Below are positions 41,258-49,864 of a stretch of DNA of 59,274 bases, piece after piece (position 1 is the first letter of the stretch; every line of letters begins with the position of its first letter). Position numbers and translations under genes: made by a program. The notes below the pieces were generated by a model. The model was not told the origin of the DNA, made no database searches, and saw nothing but the letters and a program-made list of their open reading frames with translations. This stretch comes from Oscillospiraceae bacterium (lineage in GTDB: Bacteria; Bacillota; Clostridia; Oscillospirales; Oscillospiraceae), in NCBI GenBank assembly GCA_017619715.1, contig JAFZRS010000011.1:1-59274 (forward strand), written 5' to 3'.

Positions 41258-42984
41258 TGGATTACCGCAGAGAATACGAAAAATGGCTGCATAGCCCCGT
41301 CATCACCGAGGCCGAGCGTGACGAACTGCGCGCTATTTCCGCCGACGAGAAAGAGATCGAAAGTCGGTTCTACGCGCCGCTGGAGTTCGGTACCGCCGGA
41401 CTGCGCGGCACTATGAAGATGGGTCTTCATCAGATGAACGTATACGTGATCCGCTGGGCAACCCAGGGCTTTGCCCGGGTGATCGCCGCTGAAGGCGCGG
41501 AGGCGAGGCGCCGCGGCGTCGCCATCTGCATGGACTGCCGCAATCACTCCATGGATTTTGCCCGCGCCGCCGCCGAGGTGTGCGCCGCCAACGGTATCCA
41601 CGTGCGCCTCTTTGAGAGCCTGCGCCCCACGCCGGAGCTGAGCTTTGCCGTGCGCTATTACGGCTGTCAGGCAGGTATCAACGTCACCGCCAGCCACAAC
41701 CCCAAGGAGTACAACGGCTACAAGGTCTACTGGGAGGACGGCGCACAGCTTCCCCCTGCCCACGCCGATGCCATTGCCAAGGCGCTGGAGAATATCGACA
41801 TCTTTGACGGCGTGAAGTATATGGATTTCGATGAAGCCGTAGCCCAGGGTCTCATCGAGTGGCTGGGCGAGGAGACGGACAAGGCGTTTATGGCGGAAGT
41901 AACCGCCATGATCAACGACCGCACCTCCATGGCCGCCGTAGCGGACGATTTTAAGATGGTCTACACCCCCTTCCACGGCTGCGGGCACAAGCTGGTGCCC
42001 CAGGCGCTTACGGCGCTGGGTGTAAAGCATCTCTACTGCGTACCGGAGCAGATGGTACTCGACGGCAACTTTCCCACGGTGGTATCCCCCAACCCGGAGA
42101 ATCCCGAGGGCTTCTATCTCGCCGTGGAGCTGGCAGACAAGGTGGGCGCGGATTTCATTCTCGGCACCGATCCGGACAGCGACCGGGTAGGCATTATGGT
42201 GCGCGCCGGGGACGGCAGGTTCATCCCCGTCACCGGCAACCAGACCGGCGTGCTGCTGGCGGACTATCTTATCGGCGCGCTGCGCCGCGCCGGAAAGCTG
42301 CCGGCAAATCCCGTGCTGCTCAAGACTATAGTCTCCACCGAAATGGCGCGCAAGGTCGCCGAGGAAAACGGCGTTGCATGCTTCGATACCTTCACCGGCT
42401 TCAAGTTTATGGCGGAGAAGAAAAACGCCTTGGAATGCAGCGGCGAGGGCAAGGTGATCTTCTCCTTTGAGGAGAGCTACGGCTACATGTTAGGCGACTT
42501 CGTGCGGGATAAGGACGCGGTGACCGCCTCCATGATGCTCACTGAGATGGCGGCGTGGTACGCCACGAAGGGCATGACACTTTACGACGCCATCAACGCC
42601 CTCTATGAGAAATACGGCTGGTACGGCGAAAAGACCCACAATCTGGTCATGCCGGGTCTGGACGGCGTGGCGAAGATGAAGACACTGATGGCGGATCTGC
42701 GGCAAAATCCCCCTGCCGAGATCGCCGGGGTGCAGGTAGTCGTACGCAAGGATTACACCGACGGCACCGTGGTGGACTGCACCGGCGGTGCGGTGAGCGA
42801 GATGGAGCTGCGCGGCTCCAACGTACTGCGCTATGAGCTCGCCGACGGCACCACCATTCTGGTGCGTCCCAGCGGTACCGAGCCGAAGATCAAGGTCTAC
42901 GTACTCACCATCGGCGCCGACGCCGCCGAGCGCGACGCCAATCTGGACAAGTACGGCAAGTGGGTGGCAGGTCTGGCGGAGTAA
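41257..42984 (+). CDS. pgcA: Phosphoglucomutase (alpha-D-phosphohexomutase family)
   Basis: 575 aa, the size of PgcA/YhxB. Interconverts glucose-1-P and glucose-6-P. Phosphoserine loop TASHNPKEYNGYKVYW, metal loop GTDPDSDRVGIM, sugar loop SFEESYGYMLGDFVRDKDAV, phosphate-binding RPSGTEPKIKVYV. Supplies glucose-1-P for UDP-glucose, a plausible link to the nucleotidyltransferase at 4.1 kb. Last gene of a run beginning with murA or yycJ. Confidence 0.95.
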   Translation: MDYRREYEKWLHSPVITEAERDELRAISADEKEIESRFYAPLEFGTAGLRGTMKMGLHQMNVYVIRWATQGFARVIAAEGAEARRRGVAICMDCRNHSMDFARAAAEVCAANGIHVRLFESLRPTPELSFAVRYYGCQAGINVTASHNPKEYNGYKVYWEDGAQLPPAHADAIAKALENIDIFDGVKYMDFDEAVAQGLIEWLGEETDKAFMAEVTAMINDRTSMAAVADDFKMVYTPFHGCGHKLVPQALTALGVKHLYCVPEQMVLDGNFPTVVSPNPENPEGFYLAVELADKVGADFILGTDPDSDRVGIMVRAGDGRFIPVTGNQTGVLLADYLIGALRRAGKLPANPVLLKTIVSTEMARKVAEENGVACFDTFTGFKFMAEKKNALECSGEGKVIFSFEESYGYMLGDFVRDKDAVTASMMLTEMAAWYATKGMTLYDAINALYEKYGWYGEKTHNLVMPGLDGVAKMKTLMADLRQNPPAEIAGVQVVVRKDYTDGTVVDCTGGAVSEMELRGSNVLRYELADGTTILVRPSGTEPKIKVYVLTIGADAAERDANLDKYGKWVAGLAE

Positions 42985-43006
42985 AGACTGGCGAAAGTGA
43001 TATATG

Positions 43007-43042
43007 ACAAAAGGACTGCTGATGAAACAGCAGTCCTTTTGT
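43007..43042. terminator. Terminator after pgcA
   Basis: Perfect 15-bp stem ACAAAAGGACTGCTG with CAGCAGTCCTTTTGT, loop ATGAAA; A/T runs on both sides serve the convergent genes. Confidence 0.92.
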
Positions 43043-43079
43043 TATACCTTTTTCCCGGTGGCATCAGCTAATACCCGGA

Positions 43080-43775
43080 TCACACCGTGGCTCCCTTCAG
43101 CTCCTGCCGGAACCAGCCGGTCAGAATATCATATAGCTTCGTGTATCCCGGCAACGTCAGGTGTATGCCGTCCTCTGCAATCAATCGGGGCAACTGGCGA
43201 TCCAGCAGGAACGGACGGCGCACGTCCACCAGCGGCAATCGCCGCTCGGCGGCAAAGTTCGCCACCGTGTCTGAATACGCCTCCTGATAGCGGTAGATCC
43301 GCTGCTCATCGCCCAACCAACGGAGGATATTCTCCCGGCTCAAGCCGCCCCGGCAGATGAAATCCAGATACCGCCGGGCGTCCACCGGCGGCAGCGTCAT
43401 CAGCACCGGCTGTACGCCTGCGCCGCGCAGCGCGTCCACCGTCTCCCCCAAGAGCTGCCGAAAGGCAATCAGCTCCGTGCGGGGACGGTGATCCTTCTCC
43501 GGCTCCGCCGATATCGCCGCCCAGTCAAAATCGCTGTCGTTGCCGCCGTACGCCACCAGCGCGTAGTTGGCGGCAAGTCCACGCTCCACGTCATGCTCCA
43601 CCAGCGCCCGACCCTTGCGGACCGTAGCGCCCATCTTGGCGCGGTTCACCAGCTCCACGCCCTCTTTCACGTAGCGGGGCAGCAGCTCCTCCAGATGAAA
43701 ATGATAGTGAAACGCTCGATCCGGCATGGTCGCCTTCATCAGAGAATCTCCGTAAATATAGACACCGATCGACAT
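43080..43775 (-). CDS. SGNH/GDSL hydrolase
   Basis: 231 aa, cytosolic (no signal peptide). Block I YIYGDSLMKA (Ser nucleophile), Gly in NRAKMGATV, block III VAYGGNDSDFDW (Asn oxyanion), block V EDGIHLTLPGYTKLYD (Asp-His). These are all four SGNH blocks, so it should be an active esterase; substrate unknown. SD GAGGTG before the ATG, with a good promoter 25 nt further upstream. Confidence 0.9.
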   Translation of the reverse strand: MSIGVYIYGDSLMKATMPDRAFHYHFHLEELLPRYVKEGVELVNRAKMGATVRKGRALVEHDVERGLAANYALVAYGGNDSDFDWAAISAEPEKDHRPRTELIAFRQLLGETVDALRGAGVQPVLMTLPPVDARRYLDFICRGGLSRENILRWLGDEQRIYRYQEAYSDTVANFAAERRLPLVDVRRPFLLDRQLPRLIAEDGIHLTLPGYTKLYDILTGWFRQELKGATV

Positions 43776-43797
43776 GATATATCACCTCGCTATATCT

Positions 43798-43826
43798 AAT
43801 ATAGCATATTAGTAAAACTATGTCAA
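43798..43826 (-). promoter_or_regulatory. Promoter of the SGNH hydrolase gene
   Basis: TTGACA (43826-43821), 17-nt spacer, TATATT (43803-43798). Confidence 0.8.
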
Positions 43827-43848
43827 TGAACTTTTTGTTAATATCATG

Positions 43849-43877
43849 TTGCGGTCTTCGTCGTTTTTTGATATAAT
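43849..43877 (+). promoter_or_regulatory. Promoter of the DUF1836 gene
   Basis: TTGCGG (43849-43854), 17-nt spacer, TATAAT (43872-43877). Divergent from the SGNH promoter, 22 nt between the -35 boxes. Confidence 0.65.
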
Positions 43878-43915
43878 AACATCAAAAGACACCGCCGAAA
43901 GGAGCGCAGAAGCAA

Positions 43916-44500
43916 ATGGAGAGTGGAAAGCAGGCGCTGACGGAAAAAATGGTCATGTGGGAGTCGCTGGCAGAGGAGACGTATCTGCCGGCGTGGGACG
44001 CGCTGCCGGATTTCGGACTGTATATGGATCAGGTGGTGACGCTGCTCGAACAGTATCTCCACTTCCTCCCCTCCGATAAGGACGAGCACATCGTTTCCGC
44101 CTCCGCCATCAACAACTACGTGCGCTTGAAGATCATGCCTGCCCCGGTGAAGCGCAAATACTACCGGGTGCATCTGGCGTATCTTTTAATGATTCTGCCG
44201 ATGAAACAGACGGTGGGAATTGCGGACATATCCCGAATTCTCCCGCCGGAGGCGGACAGCGACGCTATCCGCGCGGCTTATGAGAGCTATACCGCACAAT
44301 TCCGCAAAACGGCGCAGTATTTCAATGAGCAGATTCACGCGCTGGCGGAGCAAGTCGAGTCGGAGGAAAGCGGAAAGGACACTGTGAACCGCCTGGCGCT
44401 GGAGAGCATTTTGCTCTCCTCCTTTGCCAGGATCCTCTCCGGGCAACTGATCCCCCCTCCCCCGCCGGCAGAAAAGAAAGGCAAAGAGGAAAAGAACTGA
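43916..44500 (+). CDS. DUF1836 domain protein
   Basis: 194 aa. The core (SAINNYVRLKIMPAPVKRKYYRVHLAYLLMI and LPMKQTVGIADISRIL) matches the DUF1836 family, which resembles a MerR-like winged helix and is found mainly in clostridia and lactobacilli. C-terminal 15 residues are Pro/Lys-rich. SD GAAAGGAG. It may be a DNA-binding regulator; target unknown. Confidence 0.82.
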   Translation: MESGKQALTEKMVMWESLAEETYLPAWDALPDFGLYMDQVVTLLEQYLHFLPSDKDEHIVSASAINNYVRLKIMPAPVKRKYYRVHLAYLLMILPMKQTVGIADISRILPPEADSDAIRAAYESYTAQFRKTAQYFNEQIHALAEQVESEESGKDTVNRLALESILLSSFARILSGQLIPPPPPAEKKGKEEKN

Positions 44501-44514
44501 TCGGCAAGAAAACG

Positions 44515-44548
44515 GCCCCGGGTGCGGCAAGAGATCCGCGCCCGGGGC
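44515..44548. terminator. Terminator between DUF1836 gene and putP
   Basis: 13-bp GC stem (44515-44527 with 44536-44548, one G-U), loop CAAGAGAT, followed by a short ATTTTG. Confidence 0.8.
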
Positions 44549-44572
44549 ATTTTGATTGTCGTTTTGCGCCGC

Positions 44573-46126
44573 TTACTTACGGCACTCGCTACCCACCTGC
44601 TCGAAGGTATCGGTCACGGAGACAGCGGGTGCAGGGGTGATCAGCGATACGATCACGTTCACGATCAGCGCTACCAGGAACGCGGGCAGCAGCTCGTAGA
44701 TGCTCCAAACGCCGCCGATGGGGGCGATGACGTATTTCCAGATGAACACCATGGCGCCGCCTGCGATCATACCGCACAACGCGCCATTGCGATTGGAACG
44801 TTTCCAAAACAGCGCCAGCAGCATGGTCGGTCCGAAGGCGGCGCCGAAGCCCGCCCATGCAAAGGACACTACGCGGAATACACTGCTGGCGGGATCCCAT
44901 GCCAGCACCACGCCGACCGCCGCCACCAGTACCACCGTGCCGCGCGCCACCAGCATGGAGGCTTTCCGGCTGATCTTGATGCCGAAGAAATCCTGCAGAA
45001 GATCCTGAGACATACTGCTCGCCGCCGCCAACAGCTGAGAGTCAGCCGTGGACATGGTCGCCGCCAGAATACCCGCCAGAATCACGCCTGCCAGCAGTGC
45101 AGGCAGTACGCCGAAGCTGCTCAAAAGATCCGCCAGTTTGACGATAATCGTTTCGGAATCGGAGCTGGTGGTGAGGAAAGGAATCTTCCCTGCGACGGAC
45201 ACGCTGTAGCCGATCACGCCGATAGCCACCGCCACCGCCATGGAGATGACCACCCACACCGCGGCAATGCGGCGAGAGGTCTTGATCTCCTTCTCGTTGC
45301 GGATCGCCATGAACCGCAGCAGAATGTGGGGCATGCCGAAGTAGCCCAGACCCCATGCCAGCGTGGAAGCAATGGGCAACACGCCATAGCTGCCGGCAGT
45401 GCCGGAGGCAGGATCGTAGCCTTGCATTACGTTCAGGTAACCGGGCAGCGCCTTGGCGTTTTCCATCACCGCGCCGATACCGCCCGCCTGATACACGCCG
45501 AAGATCACAATGGTGATGAGCGCCACCGTCATCACAACGGACTGGATCAGGTCGGTGGTGGACACAGCGAGGAAACCGCCCAGCACCGTGTAGCCCACGA
45601 TGACCGCCGCGCCTACCAGCATGGCGATGTGGTAGTCCCAACCGAAAAGGCTGTTGAACAGCGTACCCACCGCTTTAAAGCCGGAGGCGGTATAGGGAAC
45701 GAAGAACACCAGGATCACCAGCGCGGCAATACATGAGAGTGCGTGTCGCTGATCGCCGTAGCGGCGGGAGAAAAAGTCCGGCACCGTGATAGCATCCAGT
45801 TTGACCGAATAGACACGCAGACGCTTCGCCACCAGCAGGAAGTTCAGGTATGTACCCACCGCCAGACCGATGACCGTCCAGCTCACCTCGGCTACGCCGC
45901 ACAGGTACGCAAGACCCGGCAGACCCATCAGAAGCCACGAGCTCATATCGCTGGCTTCGGCGCTCATGGCGGTGACCAGCGGTCCCAACTTGCGTCCGCC
46001 CAGGAAAAACGAGTTGGAATCCGCGCCGCCGCCCCGACGGCTGAAGTGGATACCCACTGCCACCGTCAAGGCGAGATACGCCACGATGGCGATAAGAATC
46101 CAGACATTTGATGTTAAAAAAAACAT
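44573..46126 (-). CDS. putP: Sodium/solute symporter, PutP family
   Basis: 517 aa from the ATG at 46126 (GGAG 9 nt upstream); the ATG at 46132 is only 3 nt from the SD. SSS-family transporter with about 13 helices: FFLGGRKLGPLVTAMSAEASDMSSWLLMG region (here AMSAEASDMSSWLLMGLPG), NFLLVAKRLRVYS, TLAWGLGYFGMPHILLRFM and the Na-site helix 8 with MSTADSQLLAAASSMSQDL. Matches proline permeases, so Na+/proline uptake is likely. Upstream are a promoter and a 17-bp palindrome, and a TetR gene. Confidence 0.92.
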   Translation of the reverse strand: MFFLTSNVWILIAIVAYLALTVAVGIHFSRRGGGADSNSFFLGGRKLGPLVTAMSAEASDMSSWLLMGLPGLAYLCGVAEVSWTVIGLAVGTYLNFLLVAKRLRVYSVKLDAITVPDFFSRRYGDQRHALSCIAALVILVFFVPYTASGFKAVGTLFNSLFGWDYHIAMLVGAAVIVGYTVLGGFLAVSTTDLIQSVVMTVALITIVIFGVYQAGGIGAVMENAKALPGYLNVMQGYDPASGTAGSYGVLPIASTLAWGLGYFGMPHILLRFMAIRNEKEIKTSRRIAAVWVVISMAVAVAIGVIGYSVSVAGKIPFLTTSSDSETIIVKLADLLSSFGVLPALLAGVILAGILAATMSTADSQLLAAASSMSQDLLQDFFGIKISRKASMLVARGTVVLVAAVGVVLAWDPASSVFRVVSFAWAGFGAAFGPTMLLALFWKRSNRNGALCGMIAGGAMVFIWKYVIAPIGGVWSIYELLPAFLVALIVNVIVSLITPAPAVSVTDTFEQVGSECRK

Positions 46127-46159
46127 GGTCATTCTCTCCTTTTCTCTTAAACGAGGCAC

Positions 46160-46188
46160 AGTATACCACACATTTTCCTAAACGTAAA
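46160..46188 (-). promoter_or_regulatory. Promoter of putP
   Basis: TTTACG (46188-46183), 17-nt spacer, TATACT (46165-46160). The -35 box lies one base from the palindrome at 46190. Confidence 0.65.
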
Positions 46189-46189
46189 T

Positions 46190-46229
46190 ACAGAACAGAG
46201 TATAGACGAATATCTATACTCTGTTCTGT
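46190..46229. promoter_or_regulatory. Large palindrome upstream of putP (operator candidate)
   Basis: Perfect inverted repeat of 17 bp per arm (ACAGAACAGAGTATAGA at 46190-46206 with its complement at 46213-46229), separated by CGAATA. It lies between the TetR stop and the putP promoter. It has no T run, so a protein-binding site is more likely than a terminator; the adjacent TetR-family regulator is the natural candidate. Confidence 0.6.
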
Positions 46230-46320
46230 AATATTCTAAAAAAATCCATTTATATCAGCAATATAATCAGTATATAAAAAACAGACTAAAAAAATATCGA
46301 AAAATGAATTTTTTACTGTT

Positions 46321-46908
46321 TTACTTTTTTGCAGGACGATACCCCTGTAAAAACATGGGCATCATCTGCCCGGCGTAGCGTGCCAGCGCATATTCCCCGT
46401 TGCACAGGCACCAGTCATACATCAATCCACGCTCAAACATGGCGTACGCCTTAACGATCTCGTTGGCGGACAGATCGGTGCGCAGTTGCCCGCGCTGCTG
46501 ACCTTCCCGGGTGATCTGCTGGAGCAGCTTGAAGTAGGTGCGCTCCCGGTTGAGCAGGTGCTTATCACCCCGGGTGACCAGTTGGGAGGAAAAGAGCTTG
46601 CCCATCAGCTCCGGAGAAACGGTGTTGTCGATCATGGTGAACAGCTCCCTATTCAAAAACACCAGTTTGTCCACCGCGTCCATCTCCGCCGGCATCTGAT
46701 GGCGCAGCATCTCGTATTCCTCGTCAAACAGCACGCTCAACGCGCTCAACAGCGCGTCTTTTCCCTCAAAGTAGTGGTAGAAAGAGCCTTTGGACGTATC
46801 CGAGGCGGCGACGATATCCTCCACGGTGGTATCCTCATACCCCTGCTCATAAAAGAGCTTCCATGCGGCGGAAACGATCCGCGCCTTGGTGTTGCTCTTC
46901 TTGCCCAT
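46321..46908 (-). CDS. TetR/AcrR family regulator
   Basis: 195 aa. N-terminal HTH: RIVSAAWKLFYEQGYEDTTV, then VAASDTSKGSFYHYFEGKDALL, the standard TetR DNA-binding domain; the rest is a helical ligand-binding/dimer domain. SD AAGGAGGGG. It follows the flippase gene by 12 nt (same operon) and precedes putP, suggesting it controls one or both; ligand unknown. Confidence 0.92.
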   Translation of the reverse strand: MGKKSNTKARIVSAAWKLFYEQGYEDTTVEDIVAASDTSKGSFYHYFEGKDALLSALSVLFDEEYEMLRHQMPAEMDAVDKLVFLNRELFTMIDNTVSPELMGKLFSSQLVTRGDKHLLNRERTYFKLLQQITREGQQRGQLRTDLSANEIVKAYAMFERGLMYDWCLCNGEYALARYAGQMMPMFLQGYRPAKK

Positions 46909-46920
46909 ATGCTCCCCTCC

Positions 46921-48456
46921 TTATCTTTTGATTTGGCGCCATATACGGCGCACGGGACCGGACACCATCTCCCGCTCATAGCGGCTCATGCCGAACAGCC
47001 ACAAAGAGCCGACATATACCGCCATGAACACGATGCCCCAGAACACCACGCCCGGATAGCCGCTGATCGGCGCAAACACGGCGATCAGCACCGCCACGAT
47101 CAACGGCACAGCCATACCGGGCAGCAGATGACTGATCCTGCGCCAGAAGCGCGGGATATTTAATCCCGCCCGGCGATAGAAATACCGGTTGAGGATCACA
47201 GACCCGATGGTGCTGGAAAGCATGGTGCCTACCGCCGCGCCTAATCCCTGCCAGCGGATACACAGCGGAATGGAAATGATGACGTTGCCCACCGCCACAA
47301 TAAGACACAATAGAGAACTGAACTTATGCAGTCCTTTGGCGCGCAGAATCTCATAACCTACCAGCTGGGTGTTCGTCCAGATGGACGCCAAAAACAGCAT
47401 AATCGTGGTATAGTAGTCCACAGCGAAACGTTCGCCGCCTGCCCAGCGCACCACGAAGGTCTGACCCACCGCTACGAAACCAAGTAAAATGCCCGACAAA
47501 AGCATGAATTGAAGCCGTGCCGCGCGGATAAACAGAGAGTCCAGCTCCCAGTCGGGACGTTTCTCCGCCACGATCCGGTGAACACGCGGCGTCAGCACGT
47601 TGGTGACCGCCGCGGAGAAGGATTGATAATACACGTTCAACTGCGCCGCCACGGTATAGATTGTCACCGCCGCCGAGCCGTGGAACCACAGCAGCAAGAG
47701 ACGGTCAATCGCCCAGTTGAAATTGTCCACCACAATGCCCAGAAACACGTACGCCGTAAAACCGAACATCTGGCGCATCAGCCCAAAATCATACTTTCGG
47801 AAGGATACGCGCATTCTCAAGCGAACGAAGCAGTAATAGATATCCACGATCCCGGTGGCGACGGTAAATGTCAGCGTCAGCACCGTCAGTGTGACGGAGC
47901 GAAAGCCCAGAATGAGCAGCGGGATCATCAGCAAGGGATTGAGCACCTGCTTGCCCATCGCCACAATTTTCTGGAACAGATACCGTTCGTGGATCGTGAT
48001 ATGGGAGTTGAATACGCTCAGCGGCAGGTAGATGGCGGAGTTCACCGTCATGATCCGCAGCAGCTTTTCGCCCAGCGCCACTTCCTCCGCCGTCACCTTA
48101 CTGCCGAAGATCACATCGCCGTGAAACGACAATGTAAAGCCGATCACCAGACACAAAAGCCCCAGCACCGAGAAAGTTACAAGGAACATACCGTTCAACC
48201 GCGCCATCAGCTTGCGGTCGTCGGCGACCTTGGCACGGGAGTAGTAGCGCACGTAGGCGCTGCCCAGTCCCAGACTTAAAAGGTTCAGATAGGAGACGAT
48301 GGGCAGTACCGACTGGTACACGCCGTATTCGCTGTCGCCCAGCCGGGAGATCATCACAGGCGTGTAGACGAGGGAGATCAGCGTACTCAATCCCATGGAC
48401 ACGTACGACAGTATTGCACCTACCCGGATCTGATTGACCGCCGGACGCTTGCCCAC
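46921..48456 (-). CDS. Polysaccharide flippase (MOP superfamily, Wzx-like)
   Basis: 511 aa, GTG start at 48456 with GGGGGG upstream. About 12-14 membrane helices: AILSYVSMGLSTLISLVYTP, LNLLSLGLGSAYVRYYSRAK, TSS-poor later half with GAAVGTMLSSTIGSVILNRYF. Family members flip lipid-linked oligosaccharides across the membrane. No glycosyltransferases are nearby, so it is an isolated flippase. The short basic C-terminus (VRRIWRQIKR) is cytosolic. Confidence 0.88.
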   Translation of the reverse strand: MGKRPAVNQIRVGAILSYVSMGLSTLISLVYTPVMISRLGDSEYGVYQSVLPIVSYLNLLSLGLGSAYVRYYSRAKVADDRKLMARLNGMFLVTFSVLGLLCLVIGFTLSFHGDVIFGSKVTAEEVALGEKLLRIMTVNSAIYLPLSVFNSHITIHERYLFQKIVAMGKQVLNPLLMIPLLILGFRSVTLTVLTLTFTVATGIVDIYYCFVRLRMRVSFRKYDFGLMRQMFGFTAYVFLGIVVDNFNWAIDRLLLLWFHGSAAVTIYTVAAQLNVYYQSFSAAVTNVLTPRVHRIVAEKRPDWELDSLFIRAARLQFMLLSGILLGFVAVGQTFVVRWAGGERFAVDYYTTIMLFLASIWTNTQLVGYEILRAKGLHKFSSLLCLIVAVGNVIISIPLCIRWQGLGAAVGTMLSSTIGSVILNRYFYRRAGLNIPRFWRRISHLLPGMAVPLIVAVLIAVFAPISGYPGVVFWGIVFMAVYVGSLWLFGMSRYEREMVSGPVRRIWRQIKR

Positions 48457-48480
48457 AGCGCCGCCCCCCTTTCTCCATAA

Positions 48481-48505
48481 ATAATAGCCGCTATGCGGCT
48501 ATTAT
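48481..48505 (-). terminator. Terminator of the 84-aa gene
   Basis: Perfect 11-bp stem ATAATAGCCGC/GCGGCTATTAT, loop TAT, overlapping the stop codon of the gene to its right; minus-strand tail TTATTTAT. Confidence 0.7.
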
Positions 48506-48756
48506 ACTGTATTTTCCTCCGGGTGTAAAGACGCAACTTCCCTGCCCGGACAGGGTCCAGATTTCTCGGCTCGGAGAACTTCATCTGCTTCTGCCACCAA
48601 TTCCGGCACAGCACGGTCGCATATGTTGTCGCATTGTCTTTCCCATTCGTCAAGGTCTTGACGCATCGCCCGGATTGCCGCTCTTGTCGCCTTAACCATC
48701 TCTACGAAATAGCGACTATCAACGCTGATTGAACACCGTTCTCTATCTGCCTGCAT
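48502..48756 (-). CDS. Hypothetical protein, 84 aa
   Basis: Start at the ATG 48756 with GAGG 8 nt upstream; the frame is open further up to 48807 but without SD. Mostly helical and charged (YFVEMVKATRAAIRAMRQDLDEW), with Cys in QCDNICDRAV. AT content is higher than around it. Divergent from a small XRE gene, with a palindrome in between, as in mobile-element regulatory pairs. Function not recognised. Confidence 0.6.
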   Translation of the reverse strand: MQADRERCSISVDSRYFVEMVKATRAAIRAMRQDLDEWERQCDNICDRAVPELVAEADEVLRAEKSGPCPGREVASLHPEENTV

Positions 48757-48799
48757 AATTTCCGCCTCGCCTTCCTTCTCTGCCAACATTTTACTGTTC

Positions 48800-48815
48800 A
48801 CCAACAAATGTTGGT
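48800..48815. promoter_or_regulatory. Palindromic operator candidate
   Basis: ACCAACA-AA-TGTTGGT, a perfect 7-bp inverted repeat, with a further half-site CCAACATT at 48783-48790. It lies in the gap between the divergent 84-aa and XRE genes and may bind the XRE protein. Confidence 0.45.
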
Positions 48816-48875
48816 ATATTTGGTATCCTAATCCCGCATACTTGGCTTGTCAAGAACGAATGTAGGTGATAAGCT

Positions 48876-49100
48876 ATGCAAACGATTTTATCCCGGCGTC
48901 TGCGCTCTTGCCGAAAAGCGGCAGGACTGACTCAATGGGAAGTTGCCGTATACTGCGATATTACAGAGAAGGCGTACCAGAATTACGAACGAATGGCGCG
49001 GGAGCCGCGGTTGGAGATTCTGGTGCGTATTGCCGATTGTTTTCACGTTTCGCTGGATTATTTGACCGGACGGACGGAGGATCGAGCCGTCCACCGCTGA
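48876..49100 (+). CDS. XRE-family HTH regulator, 74 aa
   Basis: Single HTH domain: LRSCRKAAGLTQWEVAVYC, ITEKAYQNYERMAREPRLEIL and the usual end HVSLDYLTGRTED. SD TAGGTG. The protein is only the DNA-binding domain plus ten residues. Resembles regulators of prophage or defence islands; the divergent partner is the 84-aa gene. Confidence 0.87.
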   Translation: MQTILSRRLRSCRKAAGLTQWEVAVYCDITEKAYQNYERMAREPRLEILVRIADCFHVSLDYLTGRTEDRAVHR

Positions 49101-49117
49101 GACGCCAAACGAAAGTA

Positions 49118-49145
49118 ATAGAGGAGGGCAACCGCCCTCCTCTAT
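49118..49145. terminator. Terminator between XRE gene and metI
   Basis: Perfect 12-bp stem ATAGAGGAGGGC/GCCCTCCTCTAT, loop AACC; serves both convergent genes. Confidence 0.88.
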
Positions 49146-49159
49146 GTATTTTACCCTTT

Positions 49160-49864
49160 TCAATGCTTGAGCCGCTTATCGCTCTTGACCGCCAGACGCG
49201 TACCCACGCTCTGGAAGATCTGCACCAGTATAATCAGCAATATCACCGCCACCAGCATCACCAGATACTTATAGCGGTAATAGCCGTAGTTGATGGCGAT
49301 CTTTCCCAGTCCGCCGCCGCCGATGATACCGCTCATAGCGCTGTAGCCTAAAATGGTGGTCAGCGCGATGGTCACGTTGCTCATGAGCGACGGCACACTC
49401 TCCGGGATCATGACTTTGCAGATGATCTGCATAGGCGTGGCGCCCATGGACTGCGCCGCTTCGATGATATTGGGGTCAACCTCCCTCAGACTGCTCTCCA
49501 CCAGACGGGCAATGAACGGGAACGCCGCTACCACCAGCGGTACGATGGTCGCCGTCGTGCCGACGGTGGTGCCGATAAGCAAGCGGCTCAGCGGGAATAC
49601 CATGATCATCAGGATCAAAAAAGGAATAGAGCGCAACAGGTTAATGAGAATATTGAGAATCTTCATCAGCCAGCCGGGCAGGGGCAATACGCCGCCCTTT
49701 TCTCCCACCACCAGCAAAACGCCCAGCGGCAGACCCAGTACCACCGCAAGAGCCGTGGAGAGCACCGTCACATAGAACGTCTCCCAGATGGCAAAGGGAA
49801 TCTCATTTCGCAGGCAGGTCAATGCCTGCTCCACAGATGCAGGGGAAAAAAGATTATCATACAA
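49160..49864 (-). CDS. metI: Methionine ABC transporter permease
   Basis: 234 aa, five membrane helices. TTG start at 49864, overlapping the metN stop by 8 nt, with a perfect SD GGAGGT 8 nt upstream. Family blocks: WETFYVTVLSTALAVVLGLPLG, LINLLRSIPFLILMI, the EAA loop EAAQSMGATPMQIICKVMIPE, and YSAMSGIIGGGGLGKIAINYGYYRY. Forms the channel for MetQ-delivered methionine. Last gene of metQNI. Confidence 0.96.
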   Translation of the reverse strand: MYDNLFSPASVEQALTCLRNEIPFAIWETFYVTVLSTALAVVLGLPLGVLLVVGEKGGVLPLPGWLMKILNILINLLRSIPFLILMIMVFPLSRLLIGTTVGTTATIVPLVVAAFPFIARLVESSLREVDPNIIEAAQSMGATPMQIICKVMIPESVPSLMSNVTIALTTILGYSAMSGIIGGGGLGKIAINYGYYRYKYLVMLVAVILLIILVQIFQSVGTRLAVKSDKRLKH

